Below, one piece after another: positions 45,874 through 54,728 of a stretch of DNA of 64,000 nt. Position 1 is the first letter of the stretch. Each line of letters starts with the position of its first letter. The stretch lies in assembly GCF_001297705.1 (NCBI RefSeq), contig NZ_LIRF01000004.1, positions 372,001 through 436,000 of the forward strand, given 5' to 3'. The notes beneath the pieces were generated by a model. That model ran no database searches. It was not told the DNA's origin and saw only the letters and a list, made by a program, of their open reading frames with translations. The position numbers and the translations under genes were made by a program. The DNA is from Chryseobacterium sp. ERMR1:04 (GTDB taxonomy: Bacteria > Bacteroidota > Bacteroidia > Flavobacteriales > Weeksellaceae).

Positions 45874-46932
45874 ATGATAAAATATTTAACGCTTCCCGGC
45901 GATACTTTAGAAAAAATTTCCTCTGATCTTAAAATTGAAAATCCTAACTACATCAAAGGATTTCATCATCAATACAGTTCGTTATTTGATCCGTTGGATG
46001 GAATTTTAAAAACAGGAACCCTTCTTTGTCTTCCGTTTGGTGACGAAATAAAAAAACTGAACCAAGAGATCATTGAAAATGGTGACAATTTATATTATCA
46101 TCCTCCACAAGGTAAAATTCCGTTTGAAATTCCTTTATTAGCCGGCACCTATACCATACATCACCAACAATTCAGAGATGATGAAAGTCTTGCAGCGTAT
46201 GAATTCAACATGACGCTGGAATATTTAAAATATGAAGAAGAGAATCATATTTTCACAATAGAACTATTTGATTTTAATAAAGATGGAATAGAATCAGACA
46301 ATAAAACGTCCGATTTAGCTATTGCTTGTATGAAAATCATTTATCCTTTAGAAATTAGCATCAATAAAACGAGGCAATTGATAGAAGTTGGTTTACATAC
46401 TCCTCCACTCCAGCTTAAAAATGAATTGGAAGCCTTAAAAAAATACTTTACAGATCAATATGCAGCTTCTTACATTGATCAATTAAAATTAATCATAGAA
46501 GATAAGAAACAACTTCTTGAAAAGCTTAAAAATATACTCCCTATTCATTTTCTGTTGGGAAGTTTTTATAGCGCAACCTATGGAGACTGGACAGATTCTG
46601 AAATCTACCCTGATTATTTTCCGTGGTTAGTGAATGCTTCTCCGATTTCTCTTGAGCTCTACAACCGTATGGCACCAAAAGATGAAGATCATGATCTGTT
46701 AAAAATATTTCAAAAGGGTAATTATCTTACAAAACAAAACCTTGCTCAATTAGATCCTAACCCAAAAGATAAGAAAGAGCTTACTCTCAATAAAAGTTCT
46801 AAAAACTGTTTTCATGAAGCAGAATATCATTTCCATAGAACAGATTTGAGTATTCAAAAAATCAAAGCAGATTTTAGCATTCAAATTGATGATATCACAG
46901 AACATCAGACCTTTACCTTAGTTAAAGTATGA
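45874..46932 (+). CDS. LysM-like protein upstream of the effector island
   Basis: A 352-residue cytosolic protein with no signal peptide. The first ~60 residues resemble a LysM unit (YLTLPGDTLEKISSDLKIENPNYI, then GTLLCLPFGDEI). The middle is a beta-rich region followed by a coiled-coil-like stretch (LIEDKKQLLEKLKNIL) and an acidic tail. Its position directly before a PAAR-like gene and a toxin gene suggests it is a chaperone or adaptor for loading the effector, analogous to adaptors of type VI secretion effectors. That role is inference. Confidence 0.7.
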   Translation: MIKYLTLPGDTLEKISSDLKIENPNYIKGFHHQYSSLFDPLDGILKTGTLLCLPFGDEIKKLNQEIIENGDNLYYHPPQGKIPFEIPLLAGTYTIHHQQFRDDESLAAYEFNMTLEYLKYEEENHIFTIELFDFNKDGIESDNKTSDLAIACMKIIYPLEISINKTRQLIEVGLHTPPLQLKNELEALKKYFTDQYAASYIDQLKLIIEDKKQLLEKLKNILPIHFLLGSFYSATYGDWTDSEIYPDYFPWLVNASPISLELYNRMAPKDEDHDLLKIFQKGNYLTKQNLAQLDPNPKDKKELTLNKSSKNCFHEAEYHFHRTDLSIQKIKADFSIQIDDITEHQTFTLVKV

Positions 46933-46978
46933 AAACAATTTAGTATATTTGATTTTTACACCCATAAAAACACAAAAT

Positions 46979-47482
46979 ATGTCAAAAAATACTTCCCCGC
47001 ATGACGGGAAACATTTCGTTATTCAAAAAGGCAAAGCCGAGTGTAACCAGGGAAATCAATATCCACAATTCAAAGTCACTTCTCAGCAAAGGCATTATTT
47101 TAATGATCCTGACGGTAACCCTGATTATCTGGCTGTTACAGAAGACGATCTGCAATTTAACCCTCCCGGACCCAGTTTCGGACAATGTAAACTGAAACCC
47201 TCATCAGGCGGAAATCTTCCCTGTGCTTTTGCCGCCGCAGGAAAATGGCAAAAAACCTATGAGAAAACCAAAGTAGATGGTAAACCTTGTCTTTCAGAAA
47301 TCTCAGAACTGATGTGCAGTACGGGAGGAAAAATAACCGTAAAAGATCATGGACAAACTGCGCACCTGAATAAACAGAATATCAAAAATGCAGATGTACA
47401 AGAACAGCACATGATCAATCCGTTTATAGATTTTAAAAAATTTCAGGAGAGTACGGAAGAAAATAATAGCATTTGTGAATAA
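46979..47482 (+). CDS. PAAR-like DUF4280 protein
   Basis: A 167-residue protein with the DUF4280/PAAR-like pattern: KHFVIQKGKAECNQG at the start, GNLPCAFAAAGKWQKTYEK, and LSEISELMCSTGGKITVKDHGQ, with conserved Cys and Gly. In type VI and related contractile systems such proteins cap the spike and carry or recruit effectors. I start at ATG 46979: the TTG at 46949 is in frame but adds no family sequence. The next gene, 13 bp downstream, is the effector, so the two are cotranscribed. Confidence 0.85.
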   Translation: MSKNTSPHDGKHFVIQKGKAECNQGNQYPQFKVTSQQRHYFNDPDGNPDYLAVTEDDLQFNPPGPSFGQCKLKPSSGGNLPCAFAAAGKWQKTYEKTKVDGKPCLSEISELMCSTGGKITVKDHGQTAHLNKQNIKNADVQEQHMINPFIDFKKFQESTEENNSICE

Positions 47483-47495
47483 AAACTGAATCAAC

Positions 47496-50270
47496 ATGGC
47501 CAAACTAACCATCATAGGAAACCCAAGTCCTGTAGTAGGAAAAAAGGAGATGTATACCATTTCTACGATTAATGATTATTTCCAACAAATTATTCCTACC
47601 CAACCTTTGCTCAATCCACAAACTCCCATTCATTGGGGAATTTTTGTGCAGGAAAAAAATACATGGAGAAGAACCATCGATAATAAAAAAGGGCAAGCGG
47701 TTCCTTATACTTTCGGGCAGAAAAGCCTGCACTTTAAAGCCATTAAAATCGTTGCACAGCAAGGCAACGAAAGTGGCGAACTTATCATCCATCCTCAACA
47801 GGCTAAAGAACCTAAAATTACAAAGGTAGAATTGTTGGATGCCAATTATCTTCCGCTTCCGAAAGGAAAAAAAATAAGCTACCAAGACACCATTATTGCC
47901 AGAGCGCATTGCATAGAAATGTACAAAAGAAACGTTTCTTTTACGCTTTGGGAAGATGATGCGAAAGGAGAAGGTCATGATCCTGTCATCAATATGATGA
48001 ACAAAATAAATCCTGTTCCCATCATGGGAATTGTAGATGAATACGGAGTCGCGGAAGCTATTTTCAGATTACCGTTCTATACCATGGCGGTACAGATTGC
48101 CAATGCCCGTATTGCAGCAGGAGAAACAGATGAAGGTCCTACCCATGAATATTATGTAACGGCAGAGTATGTTGCCAAGCATATCATGAAGGCAAGTCCG
48201 AATGTGAACGTGATAAATCCGACCCACATTCCGCCAACGCCGCCTTCAAAAACAAGTTCCAACACCCCTGAAACAAAGCCGTCAAAGCCAAGACCTAAGG
48301 CTGATACTCCCAAATTCCCGATCACATCCAGCGGAAAGAAACAGGCTGATCCGGATGCAAAAATTCTAAACGCCGAATTTCTCAATGAACGAGCGCAACC
48401 AATAGAAAAAGCTGAGGTTGGCGATACCGTTATCATAAAAATTACCACGCAACATATGAAAGGTAGAAATGTAACGGTAAGAATTTGGGAGGAAGAAACA
48501 GGCTATAAAACCCACGATAAAATATACGAAAAGAAATGGGTACTTCCCGGTAATGAAAATTTCATTAAAGTTCCCATCACCAAAAGGATATATGAGCTAG
48601 GCATCACCCCTGAAGACTTTAAGAACGAAAAGTATGACTATAAATTTCAAGTTTACTTCATAGAAGTGGAACCCGATAATACGCATGTTACCTCGCAAGT
48701 TATTCCCATAACGAAGAGTGCTAAAAAACTGGAGGTGGAAAATAGTCCGTCTGTGGCTATTATTAAGGAACCAAGGGAGAAGCATACAGACGGAAAATGT
48801 CCAAGATGTGAAAAATTAACTGAAGAGGAAGTAAATAAGATATTCACTACTGCAAATAATGTAAACAAAAAGGCTTTAATAGATGCATTCAATGATGCTA
48901 ATAAAAAATTTGAAATTAATACTTGCTTACGTAAAGCACATTTTTTCGCTCAAGTTTTAGCAGAGGTAGGTACTGATTTAAAATTAAACGAACCTGAAGG
49001 TTTCAATTATAGTGTTAGGAGGTTGAAGGGTGGAGATTACGTTAAAGGTTCTAATTGGGTTAAAGGAAATAGAAACCCTGCAGAAGGAGGATATTATTCA
49101 GCAGGTAATCAGAAAGATTGGAAATCTACCCCTTTTTCTTATTTCAAAAAAAACCATAAAGAAGCAGAGCTATATGGTAGAAAAGATCTTAATACATATA
49201 ATGATAAAGGAATGCAGGTGGCAAATAGTATTGCAATTGCAAATCTTGTATATGATGACAAAAATAGAGAAGCAAAATACAAAATTGGTAATATTTACAA
49301 AGGAGATGGATGGAAATTTATGGGAAAAGGAATTATACAGATTACAGGTAGAACGAATTATACTGAAGTTAATAAAAGATTAATAAAAAAAGGATATGAT
49401 TTTGACATTGTTACTAATCCAGAAATTGTTCTAAAACATAAAGAAAGTGTTTTATCGGCAATGGCTTTTTGGTATTGGAAGGATTTACAGCTAAAATCAA
49501 AAGGCGGAAAAAAAATTGTTGATAATATAACTAAGATTGTAAATGAAGCAACTGATACTTATAATCATAGAAAAGAAAATTTTGATAAAACATATTCTAT
49601 TTTTCAGGTCGATAAGTGTAACCCTATCAAGAAAAATGAAACTATTACTACAGGTAAATGGAGATTTCCTATAGATAATCCAATGCTTTGTTTATATTCC
49701 CAAGGAGGGGCAGAAAAACCTTGGCATGGTTCATTTGGTGAAAAAATTAGGGATGGAGTAACTAATCACGCTGGCTCTGATTTACTTGCTATTCCTGGAA
49801 CACCTGTATATGCTTGTTTAGATGGCAAAATTGATAGAGTATATACCTCTACATCACTCGCAGGAAGAATAATTGTTATTAAAGTTACAGATAAAGAAAC
49901 ATTTAAAAGTCTTAAAAATAACTATACTCCAATATATAAAAACAAAGGAGAGCTTTCAGAAAAAGGATTTAATCCTAATGGAGAAATTTTTCTAGTCTTT
50001 ATGCATTTAAGCAAATTTGGACAATTCAAAGAAGGAGAATCTGTTAAATATAATGATGTTATAGGTTATACTGGAATTTCTGGAAAAAATGGGGTTAATT
50101 TTGAAGCAAAAAATCCACATTTACATTTTGAAGTAAATAATGTTGGAAGTAAGGCTGGAATTCAAGGAAAATGTAATCCAATGGTTTATTTCAAATTCAA
50201 AACAGAATTCGAAATGTCAGCTGTGGATAAGAAATTACAATTAGATATAAAAAATAAAATATGGAAATAA
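47496..50270 (+). CDS. Modular effector with GH19-like and M23 peptidoglycan hydrolase domains
   Basis: A 924-residue multidomain protein without a signal peptide. Residues ~1-245 form a beta-rich carrier region; ~245-280 is a Pro/Lys/Thr-rich linker; ~285-425 a second beta domain. Residues ~430-700 are a glycoside hydrolase family 19-like domain (AHFFAQVLAEVG, then GKGIIQITGRTNYTEVNKRL), which would cut glycan strands; ~705-900 is an M23 peptidase domain with NHAGSDL and HLHFEVN as zinc ligands, which would cut cross-links. Context (PAAR-like protein before it, overlapping lipoprotein after it) marks it as a toxin delivered to the periplasm of rivals. Residues ~245-427 recur in the second cassette. 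Confidence 0.88.
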   Translation: MAKLTIIGNPSPVVGKKEMYTISTINDYFQQIIPTQPLLNPQTPIHWGIFVQEKNTWRRTIDNKKGQAVPYTFGQKSLHFKAIKIVAQQGNESGELIIHPQQAKEPKITKVELLDANYLPLPKGKKISYQDTIIARAHCIEMYKRNVSFTLWEDDAKGEGHDPVINMMNKINPVPIMGIVDEYGVAEAIFRLPFYTMAVQIANARIAAGETDEGPTHEYYVTAEYVAKHIMKASPNVNVINPTHIPPTPPSKTSSNTPETKPSKPRPKADTPKFPITSSGKKQADPDAKILNAEFLNERAQPIEKAEVGDTVIIKITTQHMKGRNVTVRIWEEETGYKTHDKIYEKKWVLPGNENFIKVPITKRIYELGITPEDFKNEKYDYKFQVYFIEVEPDNTHVTSQVIPITKSAKKLEVENSPSVAIIKEPREKHTDGKCPRCEKLTEEEVNKIFTTANNVNKKALIDAFNDANKKFEINTCLRKAHFFAQVLAEVGTDLKLNEPEGFNYSVRRLKGGDYVKGSNWVKGNRNPAEGGYYSAGNQKDWKSTPFSYFKKNHKEAELYGRKDLNTYNDKGMQVANSIAIANLVYDDKNREAKYKIGNIYKGDGWKFMGKGIIQITGRTNYTEVNKRLIKKGYDFDIVTNPEIVLKHKESVLSAMAFWYWKDLQLKSKGGKKIVDNITKIVNEATDTYNHRKENFDKTYSIFQVDKCNPIKKNETITTGKWRFPIDNPMLCLYSQGGAEKPWHGSFGEKIRDGVTNHAGSDLLAIPGTPVYACLDGKIDRVYTSTSLAGRIIVIKVTDKETFKSLKNNYTPIYKNKGELSEKGFNPNGEIFLVFMHLSKFGQFKEGESVKYNDVIGYTGISGKNGVNFEAKNPHLHFEVNNVGSKAGIQGKCNPMVYFKFKTEFEMSAVDKKLQLDIKNKIWK
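48228..48775 (+). repeat. Recombination segment, copy A
   Basis: 548 bp encoding the Pro-rich linker and second beta domain of the effector. It recurs 3083 bp downstream without insertions or deletions, about 92-95% identical by eye. Confidence 0.92.
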
Positions 50271-51295
50271 AAAAGTGTATATATATATTAATTTTCTTAT
50301 TTAGCTTTCTTTCATGTGAAAAAGAAAGAAAGTATTTACCTATTACTACAAAAGAGGTTAAAGGGTATCAATATATTTCATATAAGAAGAGAGAATTAGT
50401 CAATGATAATAAAATCAATGTTTTTGAATATAATGATAGGAAAATAACAATTGAATATGACAAGAGTACATTATTTGGATATGGAGCTGAAAAATTTAAT
50501 ATCTATCAAGCATTTTATGACCTAGATTTAGGAGATTTGGATTTATTAAGATATGATAATGTAAATACAAAAAGTCAAATTTTTCTTGTTGAGTTAGATG
50601 ATTACAGTTTTCGAACATACAATATATACATACATCAAAATAATTCTCTTTATTATTTGGGGCAAAATAATATTGATTTATCTAAAATAATAGAGAATAT
50701 CAAAAACGTAAATATTAAATTTGAAATTATCCAAACAGAAAATAATATTTCAATTAAATCTTTGTTAAATGGAAAATATTTTTCAACATCAAATTATAAG
50801 CTTGAAAATCCTTTAAGAATATATAGAGATTACAGTAATATTAATGAGTATACTAAAGTAAATACTAATCTAAAATTAAGTTCAGAATCAAATAAATCTA
50901 ATCAAGTTGAATACAAAAATGATATATTTTCAATTGATTTAAACTCAAATGATGAAATTACAGTAAATCTAAATAATGATAATAAGAAATTTGTCAACAC
51001 AAAAATATTAGATGGAAATATGAGTTGCCCAGATACAAGTGTTGATAAAATAGCTTTAAAAAAGAATTATTTTACTATAGAAAAATATAACTGTAACGAC
51101 AAATACTATCTCAAAGAGTATATTACGTTTAAATTCGATAATGATCTAGTTCTACATAGATATGATCTAGAGTTTACTGACAAACATGATCCTGACAAAA
51201 GTGTACCTAATAAAAACTATACCTCAAAAGATTTTGGTAAAGTCAAATTTGAAAATGTGGATAGAGAATTTTTGATAAAGCTATTAAATAGATAG
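50261..51295 (+). CDS. Lipoprotein, likely immunity protein of effector 1
   Basis: A 344-residue lipoprotein (signal peptide with lipobox FLSC at about 20). Its ATG lies 10 bp inside the effector's stop region, so production is coupled with the toxin, which is the normal layout of toxin-immunity pairs. It is AT-rich and shares no domain with known families; a lipid-anchored periplasmic protein is exactly where protection against a periplasmic hydrolase is needed. Assigning it as immunity is inference from position and topology. Confidence 0.75.
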   Translation: MEIKKCIYILIFLFSFLSCEKERKYLPITTKEVKGYQYISYKKRELVNDNKINVFEYNDRKITIEYDKSTLFGYGAEKFNIYQAFYDLDLGDLDLLRYDNVNTKSQIFLVELDDYSFRTYNIYIHQNNSLYYLGQNNIDLSKIIENIKNVNIKFEIIQTENNISIKSLLNGKYFSTSNYKLENPLRIYRDYSNINEYTKVNTNLKLSSESNKSNQVEYKNDIFSIDLNSNDEITVNLNNDNKKFVNTKILDGNMSCPDTSVDKIALKKNYFTIEKYNCNDKYYLKEYITFKFDNDLVLHRYDLEFTDKHDPDKSVPNKNYTSKDFGKVKFENVDREFLIKLLNR

Positions 51296-51310
51296 AGCTA
51301 GCTAATCTAT

Positions 51311-51858
51311 ATTCCGCCAGCACCGCCTTCAAAAACAAGTGCCAACACTTCTGAAACAAAGCCGTCAAAGCCAAAACCTAAGGCTGATACTCCAAAATTC
51401 CCGATCACATCCAGCGGAAAGAAACAGGCTGATCCGGACGCAAAAATTCTAAACGCCGAATTTCTCAATGAACGAGCGCAACCTATAGAAAAAGCTGAGG
51501 TTGGCGATACCGTTATTATAAAAATTACCACGCAACATATGAAAGGTAGAAATGTAACGGTAAGAATTTGGGAGGAAGAAACAGGCTATAAAACCCACGA
51601 TAAAATATACGAAAAGAAATGGGTACTTCCCGGTAATGAAAATTTCATTAAAGTTCCTATTACCAAAAGGATCTATGAGTTGGGCATCACTCCTGAGGAC
51701 ATGGCAACCGAAAAGTATGACTACAAATTTCAAGTCTACTTTATTGAAGTGGAACCTGATAATACGCATGTCACCTCACAGGTTATACCAATTACAAAGA
51801 GTGCTAAAAAGTTGGAGGTGGAGAATAGTCGATCTGTGGCGATTATTAAAAAGCCGAA
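51311..51858 (+). repeat. Recombination segment, copy B
   Basis: Copy of 48228-48775 at constant offset. It begins abruptly 15 bp after the immunity gene's stop, with no start codon or N-terminal carrier region before it: the reading frame in front is closed by a stop at 51299. Confidence 0.92.
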
Positions 51859-54196
51859 GGAGCTTGTTTCTAATTGTGGTGAAAAATATTGTATTAAAAA
51901 AGGAGATAAAAATGAACTTATAAGAGAAATTAATATCCACCTTTCAGGTTTTGGAGGAAATGTACCTACCAATGAGTTTACTGCCAATACCGAAAAAATG
52001 ATTAAACAATTCCAAAGAGATTATATGAAAGTTCCAGAAACAGGAAAGGTTTGTGGAAATGTTTTAAAGGCTATTGATGAGTTTTGCAACAAATATATAG
52101 AGCAAGTAAATGATTATAAATGTCCTTGCCAAAATCCTAATAATTCTAAAGAAAAAGAGAAAGCTCCTAAGATCAATAGATGTCCAGAAGGTTGGGGAAA
52201 AGGCTTATATACTAATCAATCAATGGATTCCAAGATAAGAGAATCGCAAAGGAAATATGAATATCCCGGGATGCATCGCTCTACACTATGGGCGGTAAGC
52301 GCAATGAAGTTTTATTTAGATTTTAGCAATTCCAAATATAGAAAATTTGATGTTAACAGAGGATACAGATGTTGGGCAGATAATGATTTTCACAATCATA
52401 GAAAATCAACAAATCATTTTGGCAAAGCTGCTGATATACGGTTTACAAAAAATGGAATAAGAACACATGATGTTAGTGATGCAAATGCTATTAGGGAAAA
52501 TATTTTTAAAAAATACCTTAATGCAAAGTGGTGGGGAAACCCTAACTTCTTCACCTTAGAAAAAGAATCAGATGGAGCGGTAACTTATGTACATGTAGAT
52601 TGTAGAGACTTTGAACTAAAATATCATGATAATAAATTTTTTGTTAAACAGCAAAAAGATGTTAAGGGAAAATCAATACTTGATTTTGCTACAGAATTAG
52701 GTTTTAAAAACTTGTGTAGTTGTTCTGGCAATTTAAATACGGATGATGCAAGTAAAGATGATAATGATAGTAGAGTTGATCCCAAAACCTTGAAAACTTC
52801 CGAAAAAGGTAAAGATTTTATAAAAGATTTTGAAAAATTTAGTACTAAACTCTATAATGACGATGCAAAAGAAAGAAATTGTACAATTGGTTATGGTTAT
52901 TTAGTTCATAAAGGACCGTGTAATGGGTCTGAACCAGAAGAATTTAAAAAAGGAATCTCTAAAGCAAGGGCTCTAGAATTATTTGAAGATAAAATCCAAA
53001 AATTTGAAAAAGCTGTTCAAAGAGATATAACGGTTAAATTACATCAACATGAATTTGATGCACTTGTTAGTTTATTATTTAACACAGGAGCTGAGTTTTT
53101 AAATATTGGTGGAGTGAATGGTGGAGAAACTAAAATCAAAAAAAATATAAATAATAGTAATTATGATGGAGGTGCTGATGAATTTAGAGATGTTACTAAT
53201 GATGGCTTAACTGGGCTTGTATTAAGAAGAAAAGCAGAAATAAACATGTTTAAAAAAATATATATGATTCAAAACATTAATAATAAATTTAAAATAATTT
53301 TTTATCTATTATTTTTCACTTTCTTTTCTTGTAAGAAAGTATCTTCAGTAGAAAGCGAGAAGAAAATAACAGAAAATATAATCACTAAAAAACAGGCAAC
53401 AACAGATACATGGAAATTTTTTAAAATATTTTCTTTATCTCCCCAAAGTAATTATTCCTGCGATTATAAAAAATATGAAAATGTTAAATTGGGATTATCT
53501 CAGGATTCTATTTTTATTAATGGTAAACATACCGATGATGTTTACACAAATCTAATATTATCTACATCTTATTTTGATCATAAATATTTATATGAAGCTT
53601 ATAAAAAGAGGTTAAAGGAAGAATTGGATATAAATTTCCCTTTGGAAATAAAATCAATTAGAAATAAGAAATCTTATGATAAAACATCTTTGCTAAATAA
53701 TTATTTTGAGAATGCTTTTTTTATTCAAAATTATATGTTTTTTGATGATAATGGCTGTATTATATGTTTTAAAAAGGCTAATACATCTAATGATGCATCA
53801 CAAATATCAAAGCTACTATCAAAAGAAGATTTTGATAGTATAAATTCAAAATTCACTGAAATAAATAAAAAAATAATCATTGATGATAGCGAGGCAACTA
53901 CAGCATATCAAATAAGTGATCACATTTTTATAGCATGGTTTGATGGTGATAATGAAAGATGGTATCTCGTAACCTATAATGATAACAAACCTGTATCACA
54001 ACTTTTAATAGGTAAAAACGAAACAATTGAAAGTGAAAATGGAACAATTGATAATTATATTGACTTTAGCATCGATCAAAATTTTAAAATTAGTTTAGAT
54101 TACAGTACAGGAAAAGATATCAATTCGAAAAAATTATTGAGAACAGAAAAATATGTGATAAACTCATTAAATTATAAAATAGAGAAATTTAAATAA
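51539..54196 (+). CDS. Orphan effector cassette (PG-binding, M15, GH24) fused in frame to a lipoprotein
   Basis: The frame is open from 51302, but the first ATG is 51539, inside copy B. The encoded parts are: linker and beta domain shared with effector 1; a peptidoglycan-binding domain (KNELIREINIHLSGFGG, ~51890-52095); an M15/VanY-like D-Ala-D-Ala carboxypeptidase domain (STNHFGKAADIRF and YVHVDCRDF; ~52160-52720) with HxxxxxxD and HxD zinc ligands; and a GH24 lysozyme (DFEKFSTKLYNDD, TIGYGYL; ~52770-53260) with E, D and T in place. The lipoprotein starting at ATG 53264 is in the same frame with no stop between. One extra A in the A7 run at 53242-53248 would end the toxin at 53280, in line with a coupled pair. 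Confidence 0.8.
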   Translation: MKGRNVTVRIWEEETGYKTHDKIYEKKWVLPGNENFIKVPITKRIYELGITPEDMATEKYDYKFQVYFIEVEPDNTHVTSQVIPITKSAKKLEVENSRSVAIIKKPKELVSNCGEKYCIKKGDKNELIREINIHLSGFGGNVPTNEFTANTEKMIKQFQRDYMKVPETGKVCGNVLKAIDEFCNKYIEQVNDYKCPCQNPNNSKEKEKAPKINRCPEGWGKGLYTNQSMDSKIRESQRKYEYPGMHRSTLWAVSAMKFYLDFSNSKYRKFDVNRGYRCWADNDFHNHRKSTNHFGKAADIRFTKNGIRTHDVSDANAIRENIFKKYLNAKWWGNPNFFTLEKESDGAVTYVHVDCRDFELKYHDNKFFVKQQKDVKGKSILDFATELGFKNLCSCSGNLNTDDASKDDNDSRVDPKTLKTSEKGKDFIKDFEKFSTKLYNDDAKERNCTIGYGYLVHKGPCNGSEPEEFKKGISKARALELFEDKIQKFEKAVQRDITVKLHQHEFDALVSLLFNTGAEFLNIGGVNGGETKIKKNINNSNYDGGADEFRDVTNDGLTGLVLRRKAEINMFKKIYMIQNINNKFKIIFYLLFFTFFSCKKVSSVESEKKITENIITKKQATTDTWKFFKIFSLSPQSNYSCDYKKYENVKLGLSQDSIFINGKHTDDVYTNLILSTSYFDHKYLYEAYKKRLKEELDINFPLEIKSIRNKKSYDKTSLLNNYFENAFFIQNYMFFDDNGCIICFKKANTSNDASQISKLLSKEDFDSINSKFTEINKKIIIDDSEATTAYQISDHIFIAWFDGDNERWYLVTYNDNKPVSQLLIGKNETIESENGTIDNYIDFSIDQNFKISLDYSTGKDINSKKLLRTEKYVINSLNYKIEKFK
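53264..54196 (+). other. Lipoprotein region, likely immunity protein of effector 2
   Basis: Begins with ATG in the middle of the fused frame and reads as a complete 310-residue lipoprotein: signal peptide and lipobox (FTFFSC) at about residue 23. If the A7 run is corrected, it becomes a separate gene overlapping the toxin's stop (53278-53280) by 17 bp, similar to the arrangement of the first pair. Confidence 0.7.
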
Positions 54197-54276
54197 TTCA
54201 AAAAAGTATAAAAATATCACTCTCCGAAGCTTGCAACTTCAGTTGTATGCCTAAATTTTACTGGACACTAAATTAG

Positions 54277-54686
54277 TATATCCAACCTTTTGACTTTGAT
54301 AGATATTATAAGGCTTGCTATGAGGATCAAAAAAGCTGTCATGATAATTACCCATCCTATAACTTTCCTGAAGATAGAAAAATATTAGAAGATTATGGCA
54401 TAAAAGAAAATCCAACTATTTTTTTCATGTTACCTAAAATAAATAATTCACAACCTTTTATTCTTGGCTATACAGATTCAGATGTTGAAGGTTATTATTT
54501 GACAATTTCTAAAAAAAAAGGAAAGTAATTTCTTCATTACAAATAGCAAAATTTGACGGAAAATCTGTAAATGACTTTATAATTACAAAAGACTTTAAAA
54601 TTGAATTATATTCAAGAAAAAATACAGATGAAAAAAGAGTATTAAATAAAATATATAAAATTCAAGAAGATGGCACTATTAAATAA
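54277..54686 (+). pseudogene. Decayed immunity-type lipoprotein remnant
   Basis: A frame without start codon (from 54277) encodes YIQPFDFDRYYKACYEDQ and so on, up to a stop at 54526 after a run of nine A (54511-54519). Shifting the frame there continues as VISSLQIAKFDGKSVNDFI and ends at 54686. The end resembles the C-termini of the neighbouring lipoproteins (a KIELYS-type strand then a Lys-rich tail). The 5' part with the signal peptide is missing. It is a fragment of an immunity gene whose toxin has been lost. Confidence 0.75.
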
Positions 54687-54728
54687 ATTACATACTCCGT
54701 GCTTTATTAATTATTGATAAATAAAAAA

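Noticed and set aside
48152..48448. Minus-strand frame repeated at 51307-51531
   Set aside because: It is the antisense of the duplicated linker region; the repetition is due to the duplication, not to a conserved gene.
54197..54276. Possible insertion-sequence remnant between the lipoproteins
   Set aside because: The short stretch with TTTACTGGACACTAAAT looks foreign, but no terminal repeats or transposase fragment could be identified.
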